DNA from: Opitutaceae bacterium
GTDB taxonomy: Bacteria > Verrucomicrobiota > Verrucomicrobiia > Opitutales > Opitutaceae
DNA: 60,297 nt
Direction: 5' to 3'
Assembly: GCA_016795545.1 (NCBI GenBank)
Contig: JAEUGX010000022.1
Span: 1 to 60,297, forward strand
Part shown: positions 35,042 through 45,351 of the stretch, piece by piece
Position numbering within the stretch: the stretch's first letter is position 1
Layout: every line of letters starts with the position of its first letter
Position numbers and translations under genes: made by a program
The notes under the pieces: model-generated
The model's database searches: none
Told to the model about the DNA's origin: nothing
What the model saw: the letters and a program-made list of their open reading frames with translations, nothing else

Positions 35042-36199
35042 ATGACAACCGCCACCACCATCGAAAAGAAACCCCTGACCGCCACCCCCAACGTCGAGCG
35101 CCCGGCCGAGGCGGCCCCGGCCCGCCGCCCGGCCGACAAGAAACGCGTGCTGGTCGGCTTCGACCTCGGCACCAATGCCTCGTGCGTGCTCGCCGGCCCG
35201 GCCGACGGCCGCGACATCGCGGTCAGCAAGGTGATCCCGACCGTCGTCGGCTACGCCCGCGAGGGGCTGGTGGACGGCATCATCGCCAACAACGCCACGA
35301 CGCTGATCGGCGACGAGGCGCTGCAGCATCGCCTGCAGCTTCGGATGGTCGCTCCGCTCGAGGACGGCATCATCGCGCATGCCGCCGCGGCGCGCGACTT
35401 CATCCGCCGTGTGCGTGTGGTGATCGACCCGTCCGGCACGGCCGAGATCCGGGCCGTCATCGGCGTGCCGGCCAACGCCGGCAACACCGCGCGCGAGGAC
35501 ATCCGCACCGGCGCGGCGGGGGTGTTCGACCGCGTGCTGCTGATCCCCGAGCCGTTCCTGGCGGCGCTCGGCTTCCGCGACGATACCCGGCTCGGCCAGG
35601 CCAACTATGTCGACCCGGTCACCAACTCGCTCTTCATCGACATCGGCGGCGGCACGAGCGACCTGTGCCTGATCCAGGGTTTTTTCCCCACGCCCGAGGA
35701 CCAGGTGAGCCTGGCCTTCGCCGGCGACGCCATCGACAAGCTCATCGAGGACGACCTGCAGCGCACCTACCCCAACAACGGGCTTTCGCGGGCCACCGTG
35801 CGGCAGATCAAGGAGGAGCACTCCTACGTCGGCCCGATTCGCAAGCCCATCGACGTCAAGGTGCTCATCGGCGGCAAGAGCCACACGCTCGAGCTGGGCG
35901 AGGTGATCGGCCGCGCCTGCAACCAGCTCCTCGACCGCATCTACCCGGCGCTGACCGGGCTGATCGCCCGCGCCCCGTCGGACTCGGTGGCCCAGCTGCT
36001 GCAGAACATCGTCATCACCGGCGGCGGCAGCCGCATCCGCGGCATCGACACCGTGCTCCAGCAGCGGCTGGCCGACGAGGGCTACGAGTCGCCCAAGGTC
36101 CGGGTCGCCGGCCCCGAGTACAAGCGCTTCGTGGCCGTCGGCGCCCTCAAGGCCGCCCGCGGCGCCCGCGAGGACCAGTGGCAGCACCTGCTGGCGTGA
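35042..36199 (+). CDS. Actin-like (MreB/MamK-type) ATPase
   Basis: 385 residues. A polar, Pro/Ala-rich N-terminal tail of about 35 residues precedes an actin fold. Phosphate 1: VGFDLGTNASCVLAG (about 38-52). Connect/phosphate 2: LFIDIGGGTSDLCLI (about 196-210). Adenosine: NIVITGGGSRIRGID (about 321-335). Several stretches resemble MamK of magnetotactic bacteria as I remember it: AVIGVPANAGN, PTPEDQVSLAFAGDAIDKLI, IKEEHSYVG, LQNIVITGGGSRIRG and a C-terminal W-x-H-L end. MamK builds the magnetosome cable. No magnetosome gene is nearby, so the filament here would organise something else. MreB or an FtsA-like role cannot be excluded. Confidence 0.82.
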   Translation: MTTATTIEKKPLTATPNVERPAEAAPARRPADKKRVLVGFDLGTNASCVLAGPADGRDIAVSKVIPTVVGYAREGLVDGIIANNATTLIGDEALQHRLQLRMVAPLEDGIIAHAAAARDFIRRVRVVIDPSGTAEIRAVIGVPANAGNTAREDIRTGAAGVFDRVLLIPEPFLAALGFRDDTRLGQANYVDPVTNSLFIDIGGGTSDLCLIQGFFPTPEDQVSLAFAGDAIDKLIEDDLQRTYPNNGLSRATVRQIKEEHSYVGPIRKPIDVKVLIGGKSHTLELGEVIGRACNQLLDRIYPALTGLIARAPSDSVAQLLQNIVITGGGSRIRGIDTVLQQRLADEGYESPKVRVAGPEYKRFVAVGALKAARGAREDQWQHLLA

Positions 36200-36404
36200 G
36201 GCGGGCCCGGCCGCCCGCACCCACTCGCCCGAGAGCGTTTTTCCGCCACCGGCACGCTCCCCGCGCCCGGCGCTCAACTTGCCGACGGCGGGCCGGAATT
36301 CAGGCAGGGGGAGCGATAAGCCACTTGGCCGGGTGGTGTCCCTGCGGGAGCCGGCGAAGTGCCAGGGGAGCATCCGTCATGGCCAAGTCCTGTCCTTCCC
36401 GGGC

Positions 36405-38249
<1,845 letters not shown>

Positions 38250-38547
38250 GGGTGGAATTGTGGGTGGAAGAGGGGAGATCGAGGATCGGAGATGACGGGT
38301 GGGGAGGTCGTTACAATAGCTGGGATCTTAAAATTGCAAGAGCGGGGGCGGGGAGCGCAGGGGGAGGACTGGAACCGTTGCCGCGATGATCAGGTCGGAC
38401 GGCCGAGCCCCGCCCTCCCGGGCGGGGCTACGGAACGCAGGCCGCAACCGCGTTCCGAAGACGCCTTGCCCGGGTTCCTCATCCTTTCCTCGACGGCCGG
38501 CCATCCCGGTGGAGCGATCCTTCAACCGGGACCGGCCGGCCCGCGGG
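38250..38547. other. Gene-free stretch between livF and htpG
   Basis: About 300 bases separate the end of the liv operon from the start of htpG, both on the minus strand. It holds two strong neighbouring hairpins (38406-38457). A moderately A+T-rich part at 38255-38345 next to htpG is the likely htpG promoter area. No CIRCE-type repeat (TTAGCACTC) was seen. Confidence 0.4.
38406..38457. repeat. Twin REP-like hairpins downstream of the liv operon
   Basis: The first stem, AGCCCCGCCC (38406-38415) with GGGCGGGGCT (38420-38429), is perfect over ten bases with loop TCCC. The second, CGGAACGC (38431-38438) with GCGTTCCG (38450-38457), is perfect over eight. The first core is shared with 24100-24119, which marks a dispersed element. 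Confidence 0.55.
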
Positions 38548-39255
38548 TCATCCGCCCAGGTAAGCCGCCTTCAATTCCGGGTTGGCCCGGAGGTCGTGCG
38601 ACGGCCCCTGCATGACGATGCGGCCGGTTTCCAGGACGTAGGCGTCGTGGGAGATCTCGAGCGCCAGGTTGGCGTTCTGTTCCACGAGCAGGATGGTGAT
38701 GCCGTGGTGGCGGTTGATCTCGACGATCTTCTCAAAAATGGTGCTGATGAGCTTGGGCGCGATGCCGAGCGAAGGCTCGTCGAGCATGAGCAGCTTCGGG
38801 TCGCCCATGAGCGCGCGGCCGATGGCCAGCATCTGCTGTTCGCCGCCGGAAAGGGTGCCCGCGGCCTGGCCGAGGCGCTCCTTGAGGCGGGGGAAGACGC
38901 TGAAGACGTACTCGCGGTTCCGGGCGATGCGGGCCGGGTCGCGCTGGAGGTAGGCGCCCATGGCCAGGTTCTCGTCGACGGTCAGGTTCGAGAACACCAT
39001 GCGCCCCTCGGGCACGTGGCCGAGGCCGCGGGCGACGATCCGGTGCGGCGCCAGCGCGGTGATGTCCTCGTCGCGGAACCGGATGGCGCCCGCCTTCGCC
39101 CGCAGCAGGCCGGAGATGGTGCGGAGCGTGGTGGTCTTGCCCGCGCCGTTGGCCCCGATGAGGGTGACGATCCGCCCGGCCTCGATCGTGAACGACACGC
39201 CGCCGAGCGCGCGGATGGCGCCGTAGGAGACCTCGAGGTTCTGGACGGAGAGCAT
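38548..39255 (-). CDS. livF: Branched-chain amino-acid ABC transporter ATPase LivF
   Basis: 235 residues, as usual for LivF. Walker A GANGAGKTTTLRTISG, Q-loop, signature LSGGEQQMLAIGRALM, Walker B PKLLMLDEPSLGIAP and the H-loop LLVEQNANLALEIS are in order. The protein energises import together with LivG. It is the last gene of the operon, eight bases after livG. Confidence 0.95.
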   Translation of the reverse strand: MLSVQNLEVSYGAIRALGGVSFTIEAGRIVTLIGANGAGKTTTLRTISGLLRAKAGAIRFRDEDITALAPHRIVARGLGHVPEGRMVFSNLTVDENLAMGAYLQRDPARIARNREYVFSVFPRLKERLGQAAGTLSGGEQQMLAIGRALMGDPKLLMLDEPSLGIAPKLISTIFEKIVEINRHHGITILLVEQNANLALEISHDAYVLETGRIVMQGPSHDLRANPELKAAYLGG

Positions 39256-39263
39256 GGCGGGCC

Positions 39264-40052
39264 TCAGTGGTGGGCGAGGGAGTTGTGGTGGTCCTCGCCG
39301 AGGTAGGCCTCGATCACCTTGGGGTCGGCCTGGATCGCGGCGGGCGGGCCCTCGGCGATCTTGACGCCGTAGTCGAGGACCGCGATCCGCTGGCAGCAGC
39401 CCATGACGACCTTCATCGAGTGCTCCACCAGCAGCACCGACAGGTCGAACTGCTGCTGGACGCGCTGGATGAGGCGGATGAGGTCGACCTTCTCGGACGG
39501 GTTCATGCCGGCGGCCGGCTCGTCGAGCAGGAGCAGCTTCGGCCGGGTCGCCAGGCAGCGGACGATCTCGAGGCGGCGCTGCTCGCCGTAGGGCAGGCTC
39601 CGGGCGGGCGCGTCGCGGAAGCGCAGGAGATTGAACAGCTCGAGGAGCGCCTCGACCTCCCGGCGGATCGCGGCCTCGTCGCGCTGGAAGCGCCCGAGCC
39701 GGAGCAGCGGCTGGAAGGCGCTCGTGGTGCGGTGCAGGTTCATCGCGGTGCGGACGTTGTCGAACACGGACAGCGAGCCGAAGAGCCGGATGTTCTGGAA
39801 GGTGCGGGCGATGCCGAGCGCGGCGATCTCGAACGGGCGCAGGCCGGCGAGAGAGCGGCCCTGGAACTTCACGTGCCCCTCCGTCGGCTGGTAGACCCCC
39901 GTCATCAGGTTGAAAAGGGTGGTCTTGCCCGCCCCGTTCGGGCCGATGAGCCCCACCAGCTCGTGCTCGCCGAGGGTGAAGTCGACCGCATTGACGGCGC
40001 AGAGGCCGCCGAAGCGGATGGTGGCTTGTTCGAGCTGCAGCAGGGCGGCCAT
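39264..40052 (-). CDS. livG: Branched-chain amino-acid ABC transporter ATPase LivG
   Basis: 262 residues. Walker A GPNGAGKTTLFNLMTG, LivG-type insert with GIARTFQNIRLFGSLSVFDNV, signature LPYGEQRRLEIVRCLA, Walker B PKLLLLDEPAAGMNPSE and the HSMKVVMGCCQRIAVLDYG end are present. The start ATG shares one base with the stop of livM (TGATG), so translation is coupled. Confidence 0.95.
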   Translation of the reverse strand: MAALLQLEQATIRFGGLCAVNAVDFTLGEHELVGLIGPNGAGKTTLFNLMTGVYQPTEGHVKFQGRSLAGLRPFEIAALGIARTFQNIRLFGSLSVFDNVRTAMNLHRTTSAFQPLLRLGRFQRDEAAIRREVEALLELFNLLRFRDAPARSLPYGEQRRLEIVRCLATRPKLLLLDEPAAGMNPSEKVDLIRLIQRVQQQFDLSVLLVEHSMKVVMGCCQRIAVLDYGVKIAEGPPAAIQADPKVIEAYLGEDHHNSLAHH

Positions 40053-41023
40053 CAGGATTTCGCGCGTCCGAACCGATACTTGAAATTAAAGAGCCCCTGC
40101 GGCCGGGCGATCATCAGCACGATCAGCAGGAACGAGTAGAGGATCATCCGGTATTCCGCCACCGAACGCAGCACCTCGGGCAGCAGGGTCAGCAGGATCG
40201 CGGCCAGGATGACGCCGACGGTGTTGCCCATGCCGCCGAGGATGACCATGACCACGATCTCGATGGAACGGTTGAAGTCGAAGCCCGCGGGCGAGATCGT
40301 CTGCTTGAAATGCCCGTAGAGGCCGCCGGCGACGCCGGCGAAGAACGCGCCGATGACGAAGGCCACGATCTTGTAGCGGGTCGTGTTGATGCCGATGGCC
40401 TCGGCCGCGATCTCATCGTCCTGCGTGGCGATGAACCCGCGGCCGTAAGTGGAGTGCACCAGGCAGTGGACGGTGAAGATCGTGACCGCCGCGACGGCCA
40501 GCACCCAGAAGATGTTCGTGTAGGCGGGAATGCCGTTGAGCCCGAGCGCACCGCCGAGCGGCTCGATGTTCATGAAGATGACGCGGATGATCTCACCGAA
40601 GCCCAGGGTCACGAGGGCGAGGTAGTCGCCTTTGAGCCGGAGGGACGGGACGCCGACCAGCAGGCCGGCTACGGCCGCGCTGAGGCCGCCGGTGACTAGC
40701 GCCGCGAGAAAGAGCGCGCCCTGGCCGAAGGCGCTGCCGCCCTCCTCGCCCAGGAGCCGGGGGCCGAGGAACAAGGTGACGGCCGACGACAGGTAGGCCC
40801 CGACCGCCATGAAGCCGGCGTGGCCCAGCGAGAACTGGCCGGTGAAGCCGTTGACCAGGTTGAGGCTCACGGCGAGCGTGATGCTGATGCCGACGCCGAC
40901 GAGGACGTCGAGGTAGTAGGGGTCGATCCGGTCGGAAACGGCGAACACCCCGTAGAAGACCGCCAGGGCCGCCAGCAGCGCGACGTGGGGCCGGGGATAG
41001 CGGGTCGGGGCGGGGGCGGTCAT
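40052..41023 (-). CDS. livM: Branched-chain amino-acid ABC transporter permease LivM
   Basis: 323 residues from ATG 41023; an in-frame start 102 bases further up adds a Ser-rich part that would overlap livH, and was dropped. The LivM marker NLVNGFTGQFSLGHAGFMAVGAYLS is near residue 60, and LRLKGDYLALVTLGFGEIIRVI plus GINTTRYKIVAFVIGAFFAGVAGGLYGHF follow. About eight to ten membrane helices are seen. It forms the membrane channel with LivH. Confidence 0.94.
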   Translation of the reverse strand: MTAPAPTRYPRPHVALLAALAVFYGVFAVSDRIDPYYLDVLVGVGISITLAVSLNLVNGFTGQFSLGHAGFMAVGAYLSSAVTLFLGPRLLGEEGGSAFGQGALFLAALVTGGLSAAVAGLLVGVPSLRLKGDYLALVTLGFGEIIRVIFMNIEPLGGALGLNGIPAYTNIFWVLAVAAVTIFTVHCLVHSTYGRGFIATQDDEIAAEAIGINTTRYKIVAFVIGAFFAGVAGGLYGHFKQTISPAGFDFNRSIEIVVMVILGGMGNTVGVILAAILLTLLPEVLRSVAEYRMILYSFLLIVLMIARPQGLFNFKYRFGRAKS

Positions 41024-41039
41024 GGGCGGGGCGGCGGCT

Positions 41040-41930
41040 TCAGACCTTCTCCACCGAGAACCGCCCGAGCAGGCCGGCGGGGCGGAAGAGGAGGATGATG
41101 ATGAGGACCGCGAAGGCGATGGCATCCTTGTAGGTCGACCACTGGCTGCCGTTGACGAAAGTCTCGACGATGCCGATCAGCAGCCCGCCGAGCGCGGCGC
41201 CCGGGATGTTGCCGATGCCGCCGAGCACGGCCGCCACGAAGGCCTTGAGGCCGGGCAGCGTGCCCATGAGCGGGTCGATCGACGGGTAGTTGAGCGCGTA
41301 GAGGATGCCGCCGGCCGCGGCCAGGGCGGAACCCAGGCCGAAGGTGAACGAGATCACGACATCATTGTTGATGCCGACCAGCGACGCCGCCTTGGGATTG
41401 AGCGACACGGCGCGCATCGCCGTGCCGATCTTGGTGCGGTGCACGATGTACTCGAGGCCGAGCAGGAGCAGCCCGGCGACGGCGATGACGACGATCTGGT
41501 TGCTGGAGATGTAGACGCCGCCGACCTCGTAGTTGGTGACCGGGAACACCTCGGGGAACGCGCGCGGCGTCGCGCCGAAGAGGTACTGGCCGAGGTTCTG
41601 CAGCAGGAGCGACATGCCGATCGCCGTGATCAGCACGTTGAGGGTCGGCGCGCCGCGCAGCGGCCGGTACGCCAGCCGCTCGATCAGGATGCCGAGCCCC
41701 GCGCACAACGCCATCGCCCCCGCCAGCACCAGCAGCCCGCCCCAGAGCGTGCCCTCCGGCACCAGCCGCCCCAGGTAGTAGCCACCGAACGCCCCCACCA
41801 TAAACACGTCGCTATGCGCGAAATTGATGAACCGGAGCACCCCGTACACCATCGTGTACCCCAGCGCGATCAGGGCGAACACCGCACCCAGGGAGATACC
41901 GTTGAGGAGCTGTTGGAGGAATTCGGTCAA
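41040..41930 (-). CDS. livH: Branched-chain amino-acid ABC transporter permease LivH
   Basis: 296 residues from TTG 41930 (LTEFLQQLLNGISLGAVFALIALGYTMVYGVLRFINFAHSD split in the protein); the alternative ATG at 41984 adds 18 residues encoded by a repeat. I prefer TTG because E. coli LivH starts just there. Family motifs: ALGYTMVYGVLRFINFAHSD, GIGMSLLLQNLGQYLFG and the YALNYPSIDPLMGTLPGLKAFVAAVLGG stretch. It starts right beside a repeat-flanked cassette, which may have replaced its original leader. Confidence 0.93.
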   Translation of the reverse strand: MTEFLQQLLNGISLGAVFALIALGYTMVYGVLRFINFAHSDVFMVGAFGGYYLGRLVPEGTLWGGLLVLAGAMALCAGLGILIERLAYRPLRGAPTLNVLITAIGMSLLLQNLGQYLFGATPRAFPEVFPVTNYEVGGVYISSNQIVVIAVAGLLLLGLEYIVHRTKIGTAMRAVSLNPKAASLVGINNDVVISFTFGLGSALAAAGGILYALNYPSIDPLMGTLPGLKAFVAAVLGGIGNIPGAALGGLLIGIVETFVNGSQWSTYKDAIAFAVLIIILLFRPAGLLGRFSVEKV

Positions 41931-41943
41931 AGAATGGCTGAAA

Positions 41944-42368
41944 GTTGAGGGTTGAGAGTTGAGAGACCAGAGCTGGCTACTCAAGTGATTTTCTCAGACT
42001 GCTTATCATTCGGGCAAGCACCTGGCTTCCCGGTACAGCAGTTCGTATTCCCGGGTGCCTAAATAGTTCTCGTTGCGACTGATTTTGCCTGGGCGACGAC
42101 TTCATAGAGCGAGCCCGTGGCGTAGTTCAGGAATCTGGCAAAGTCCGCCGGAGGCCGGGCTGCACCTTCCGCGATGTTTGAGGAAACTGAATACGCCGGT
42201 CGGCGTATCTAGATTGGCAAGACCGTAACGCTCTTCCTCCGGGAACAGCCTGCTGGCGCGGTAGACCGAGCCTGCGAACGTGACGGCCTTCTGCCAGACC
42301 TCCCCTTTTCCGAAGTTGAACATGGGTTGTGAGTCGAAGCTCTCGACCCTCGACTCTCAACCCTCAAC
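41944..42368. mobile_element. Candidate mobile cassette with four-helix-bundle pseudogene, bounded by inverted repeats
   Basis: The 22 bases at 41944-41965 match the reverse complement of 42347-42368 at 20 of 22 positions; the core reads GTTGAGGGTTGAGAGT. Both ends flank a broken four-helix-bundle gene. The element sits between the liv binding-protein gene and livH, where the operon should be continuous. No transposase is present, so it would be non-autonomous. Target-site duplication was not found by eye. Confidence 0.5.
42006..42323 (-). pseudogene. Four-helix-bundle protein (23S rRNA intervening-sequence type), broken
   Basis: The start, from ATG 42323, reads VWQKAVTFAGSVYRASRLF then PEEERYGLAN, the usual N-terminus of this family. 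After GLAN the frame is lost. A second frame continues SSNIAEGAARPPADFARFL and NYATGSLYEVVAQA, the conserved middle. Then a third frame gives RNENYLGTREYELLYREA and a stop at 42006. So at least two frameshifts separate three recognisable pieces, and a stop falls within the first frame. Proteins of this family are encoded in 23S rRNA inserts and elsewhere; function is unknown. Confidence 0.82.
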
Positions 42369-42392
42369 CGGGGCGGCGCGGGCCGCGCCGCC

Positions 42393-43529
42393 TCACGGCT
42401 CCACCGTCTCGACAAATTTGAACTGGCCGTCCTTGACGGTGATGATGACGGCGGCCTTCTCGGCGTTGCGCTGGGCGTTGAGGGTGGTCTTGCCCGTGAT
42501 GCCGTGAAAATCCTTGGTGGCGGCGAGGGCGTCGCGGAGGGCCGGGCCGTTGGTGGTGCCGGCGCGGCGGATGGCGTCGGCGAGCACCAGCATCGAGTCG
42601 TAGCCGAGCGCGGCCATGGCGTCGGGAGTCTCGCCGCCGAAGCGCGCGCGGAACTTCTGCACGAAGCCCTGCACCTCCGGGGTGGGGATCTCGGGCGAGT
42701 AGTGGGTCGAGTAGAAGACGCCCTCCACGGCCTTGCCGCCGAGCTCGATGAGGGCGGGGGCCTCCCAGCCGTCGCCGCCGAAGATCGGGACGTGGAGGCC
42801 GAGCTGCCGGGCCTGCTTGGTGATGAGCGCGGCTTCGGTGTAGTAGCCGGGCACAAAAATGGCGTCGACCCCGGCGGCGCGGACGGCGGTGAGCTGCGCC
42901 TTGAAGTCCTTGTCGCCCTCGGAGAACTTCTGCTCGACGGCGATGACGCCGCCGTCGGCGAGGAACTGCTCCCGGAAGAACTTGGCGAGGCCGACGCTGT
43001 AAGCGGACGACACGGAGGTGAGCAGCGCGGCGCGCTTGGCCTTGAGCGTGTTCTTGGCGAACTTCGCCAGCACGGTGCCCTGGAAGGGGTCGATGAAGCA
43101 CACGCGAAAAACGTAGTTGCCCATCTCGGTGACGCGCGGGTTGGTCGAGGACGGCGAGATCATCGGCACCTTCTCCTTCTGCGCGATCGGCGCGGCCTCG
43201 AGCGAGCGGCTGGAGGCGACCTCGCCGAGGATGGCGATGACCTTGTCGCGGGAGATCAGCTTCTTCACGGCGGTGGCGGATTCACCCTGCTTGCTCTGGT
43301 TGTCTTCGGTGATCAGCTCGAGCTTCCGGCCGAGCAGGCCGCCGGCGGCGTTGATCTCCTCGGCCGCGAGCAGCGTGCCCTTGTGCGAGGACTGGCCGAA
43401 GACGGCCTCCTTGCCGGTGAGGGAGGCGAATTCGCCGACCTTGATGGCTTCCTGGGCGGGGAGCGCGGCGGCGAGCAGGAGGGAGGAGGTGAGCAGGCCG
43501 AGCAGACGGAGCGGGGACGGGATGGGCAT
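42393..43529 (-). CDS. Branched-chain amino-acid ABC transporter substrate-binding protein (LivK-like)
   Basis: 378 residues with a signal peptide (LLGLLTSSLLLAAALPAQ). The mature part begins IKVGEFASLTGKEAVFGQSSHKGTLLAAEEIN, then GGLLGRKLELITEDNQSK and VPMISPSSTNP, the amino-acid-binding signature of this class (Ser-Ser-Thr contact the substrate carboxyl and amine). GVFYSTHYSPE and ALGYDSMLVLADAI close the second lobe. First gene of the operon; 462 bases separate it from livH, most of that being the repeat-flanked cassette. The precise amino acid cannot be told. Confidence 0.93.
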   Translation of the reverse strand: MPIPSPLRLLGLLTSSLLLAAALPAQEAIKVGEFASLTGKEAVFGQSSHKGTLLAAEEINAAGGLLGRKLELITEDNQSKQGESATAVKKLISRDKVIAILGEVASSRSLEAAPIAQKEKVPMISPSSTNPRVTEMGNYVFRVCFIDPFQGTVLAKFAKNTLKAKRAALLTSVSSAYSVGLAKFFREQFLADGGVIAVEQKFSEGDKDFKAQLTAVRAAGVDAIFVPGYYTEAALITKQARQLGLHVPIFGGDGWEAPALIELGGKAVEGVFYSTHYSPEIPTPEVQGFVQKFRARFGGETPDAMAALGYDSMLVLADAIRRAGTTNGPALRDALAATKDFHGITGKTTLNAQRNAEKAAVIITVKDGQFKFVETVEP

Positions 43530-43695
43530 AAGAGGATGAGTTGGGGGTGACTAAACGCAGCCGACCGGGCCTTTCAACCCGCAACTGCCGCGCGGCGGGC
43601 GGCCGTATCCGTTGCGACCCGGCGGGGCCGTCCCGGTTCCCCCGGCGGCGGTTTGGCTTGGCGCGGCGGCGGCCGGGTGTTTCACTGGACCCGGA

Positions 43696-44808
43696 TTGAA
43701 TCTTCTCGACCGCTACCTGCTCGCCGAATGGTTGAAGATGCTCGGGCTGCTGCTGGCGGCCACGATGGGGCTGCTGCTGATGACCGCGCTTTATGACAAC
43801 CTGCGCGATCTGATCCAGGTGGGGGCCGACGGGGGGGACATCCTGATGTATTACGCGACGCTGATGCCGAGCTTCCTCTCGGTGGTGCTGCCGCTGTCGA
43901 TGCTGCTGTCGCTGCTCTTCGTGCTGGGGAAGCTGCACCGGAACAACGAGCTGACGGCAATCCGCGCGGCCGGCCTGAACATCTTCGCGACGACGCGCGC
44001 GCTCTGGCTGGCCGGCATCGTGTTCTGCGGGGTCTCGCTGCTGCTCAACGCCCGGGTGGTGCCGTGGTCGGTCGAGACCTCGCGCGGCCTGCTCGAGAGC
44101 TTCGAGTTCCGCGCGGAGGCGCGCCGCGCGCCGGAAGCCAGCCTCGGCCTGGTGTCGAGCGTGGCGTTCGACAACCAGCGCCAGAACCGGATGTGGTTCA
44201 TCAACCGCTACAGCCGCTTCTCGGAGACGGCCTACGGGGTCACGGTCTCGGAACTCGACCGCCACCGCCGCGAGCGGACGCGCATCATGGCGCGCGAGGG
44301 CAATTTCGACGCCGTGCGGCGGTCGTGGACCTTCCGCGACGGCCGCGAGATCTGGTTCGATCCGGACCTGGGCGAGGTCATGCGCACGGTCACGTTCAAG
44401 TCGAAGGCGATGCCCCACTTCAACGAGGACCCGGGCCTCATGCTGCTGATCGACCGCAAGCCGAACGACCTTTCCTTCAACGAGCTCGAACGCATCACCG
44501 ACTACTTCTCCTCGGAGAACAACCCGAAGGTCGTGCGGTACGAGGTGCGCTACTACAGCCTGCTGTTCGACACGATCGGGCCCCTGATCATCCTCGGCAT
44601 CGCGATCCCGTTCGCGGTGTCGGGCGTGCGGGTCAGCCCCGCCGTCGGCGTCTCGAAGTCCATCGGACTGTTCTTCACCTACTACATCCTGACCAGCCTC
44701 GCCACCCTCCTCGGCGGCAAGGGCTTCCTCGAGCCGATGTGGGCCGCCCTGATGCCGAACCTGGCGATGACCGGACTCGCCGCCTATTTCTTCGGCCGCA
44801 TGCGCTGA
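43696..44808 (+). CDS. LptF/LptG-family permease
   Basis: 370 residues from TTG 43696 (LNLLDRYLLAEWLKM); the frame stays open to another TTG at 43612, but the extra residues are not membrane-like in the LptG manner. Six membrane helices are visible: three at the start (LLLAATMGLLLMTALYD, YYATLMPSFLSVVLPLSMLLSLLFVLG, ALWLAGIVFCGVSLLLNA), a long periplasmic domain (about 115-265), then three at the end. NNELTAIRAAGLNIF is the coupling helix region shared by LptF and LptG. The family moves lipopolysaccharide from the inner membrane with LptB and LptC. Which of the two paralogs it is cannot be told. Confidence 0.88.
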   Translation: MNLLDRYLLAEWLKMLGLLLAATMGLLLMTALYDNLRDLIQVGADGGDILMYYATLMPSFLSVVLPLSMLLSLLFVLGKLHRNNELTAIRAAGLNIFATTRALWLAGIVFCGVSLLLNARVVPWSVETSRGLLESFEFRAEARRAPEASLGLVSSVAFDNQRQNRMWFINRYSRFSETAYGVTVSELDRHRRERTRIMAREGNFDAVRRSWTFRDGREIWFDPDLGEVMRTVTFKSKAMPHFNEDPGLMLLIDRKPNDLSFNELERITDYFSSENNPKVVRYEVRYYSLLFDTIGPLIILGIAIPFAVSGVRVSPAVGVSKSIGLFFTYYILTSLATLLGGKGFLEPMWAALMPNLAMTGLAAYFFGRMR

Positions 44809-44845
44809 GGCGATTGGGCGGTTCCCGGGGACGGCGGCGCGGGCG

Positions 44846-45283
44846 CTACGGCAGGAACGGCGGCGGCCAGCGGAGGAACTCGAGCTGCGCGATGCGGTGC
44901 CAGTTCGCGTAGAGGATGATGGCCCAGACCGCGATGCAGTTGATGTAGGCGATGAAGACGGCGGCACTGCCCATGTCTTTGGCGCGTTTGGCGAACGGCC
45001 GCTTCGCGAGCGAGATGTCGTCGATCGTCCATTCGATGGCCGAGTTCAGCAGCTCGGCGATGACGATGAGGAGGAGCGAGGCGATCATCACCGCGGTCGA
45101 CACCGCGTTGACCGGGAGGATGATGGCGAAGGGGGTCAGGATCGCCACGAACAGCAGGTCTTCGCGGAACGACGGCTCGTGGCGCACCGCGGCCCAGAAT
45201 CCTTCGACGGCGTACTGGACGGACTGGAGGAAATTCCGGAAGTCGCGTCGCTTCGTTTCGGGCGGAGGCACGGGCTCGCTCAC
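44846..45283 (-). CDS. dgkA: Diacylglycerol kinase (prokaryotic)
   Basis: 145 residues from GTG 45283 (VSEPVPPPETKRRDFRNFL); the longer open frame upstream is low-complexity. The core has VEGFWAAVRHEPSFREDLLFVAIL, with the catalytic Glu region IVIAELLNSAIEWTIDDIS and membrane helices around it. This is the family that phosphorylates diacylglycerol and, in many Gram-positives, undecaprenol. The C-terminus extends about 15 residues past the last helix. Confidence 0.9.
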   Translation of the reverse strand: MSEPVPPPETKRRDFRNFLQSVQYAVEGFWAAVRHEPSFREDLLFVAILTPFAIILPVNAVSTAVMIASLLLIVIAELLNSAIEWTIDDISLAKRPFAKRAKDMGSAAVFIAYINCIAVWAIILYANWHRIAQLEFLRWPPPFLP

Positions 45284-45351
45284 GGGGTCAGTCCAGCGGC
45301 TGCCTGGAGGGCGGACAATGCTAAACGCGGCCGGCACCGGCGGCGGGTCCG

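Noticed and set aside
41931..41984. ATG start of livH 54 bases upstream
   Set aside because: The extra residues are translated from the TTGAGGGTTGAGAG repeat and do not resemble the LivH start; the TTG start fits the family.
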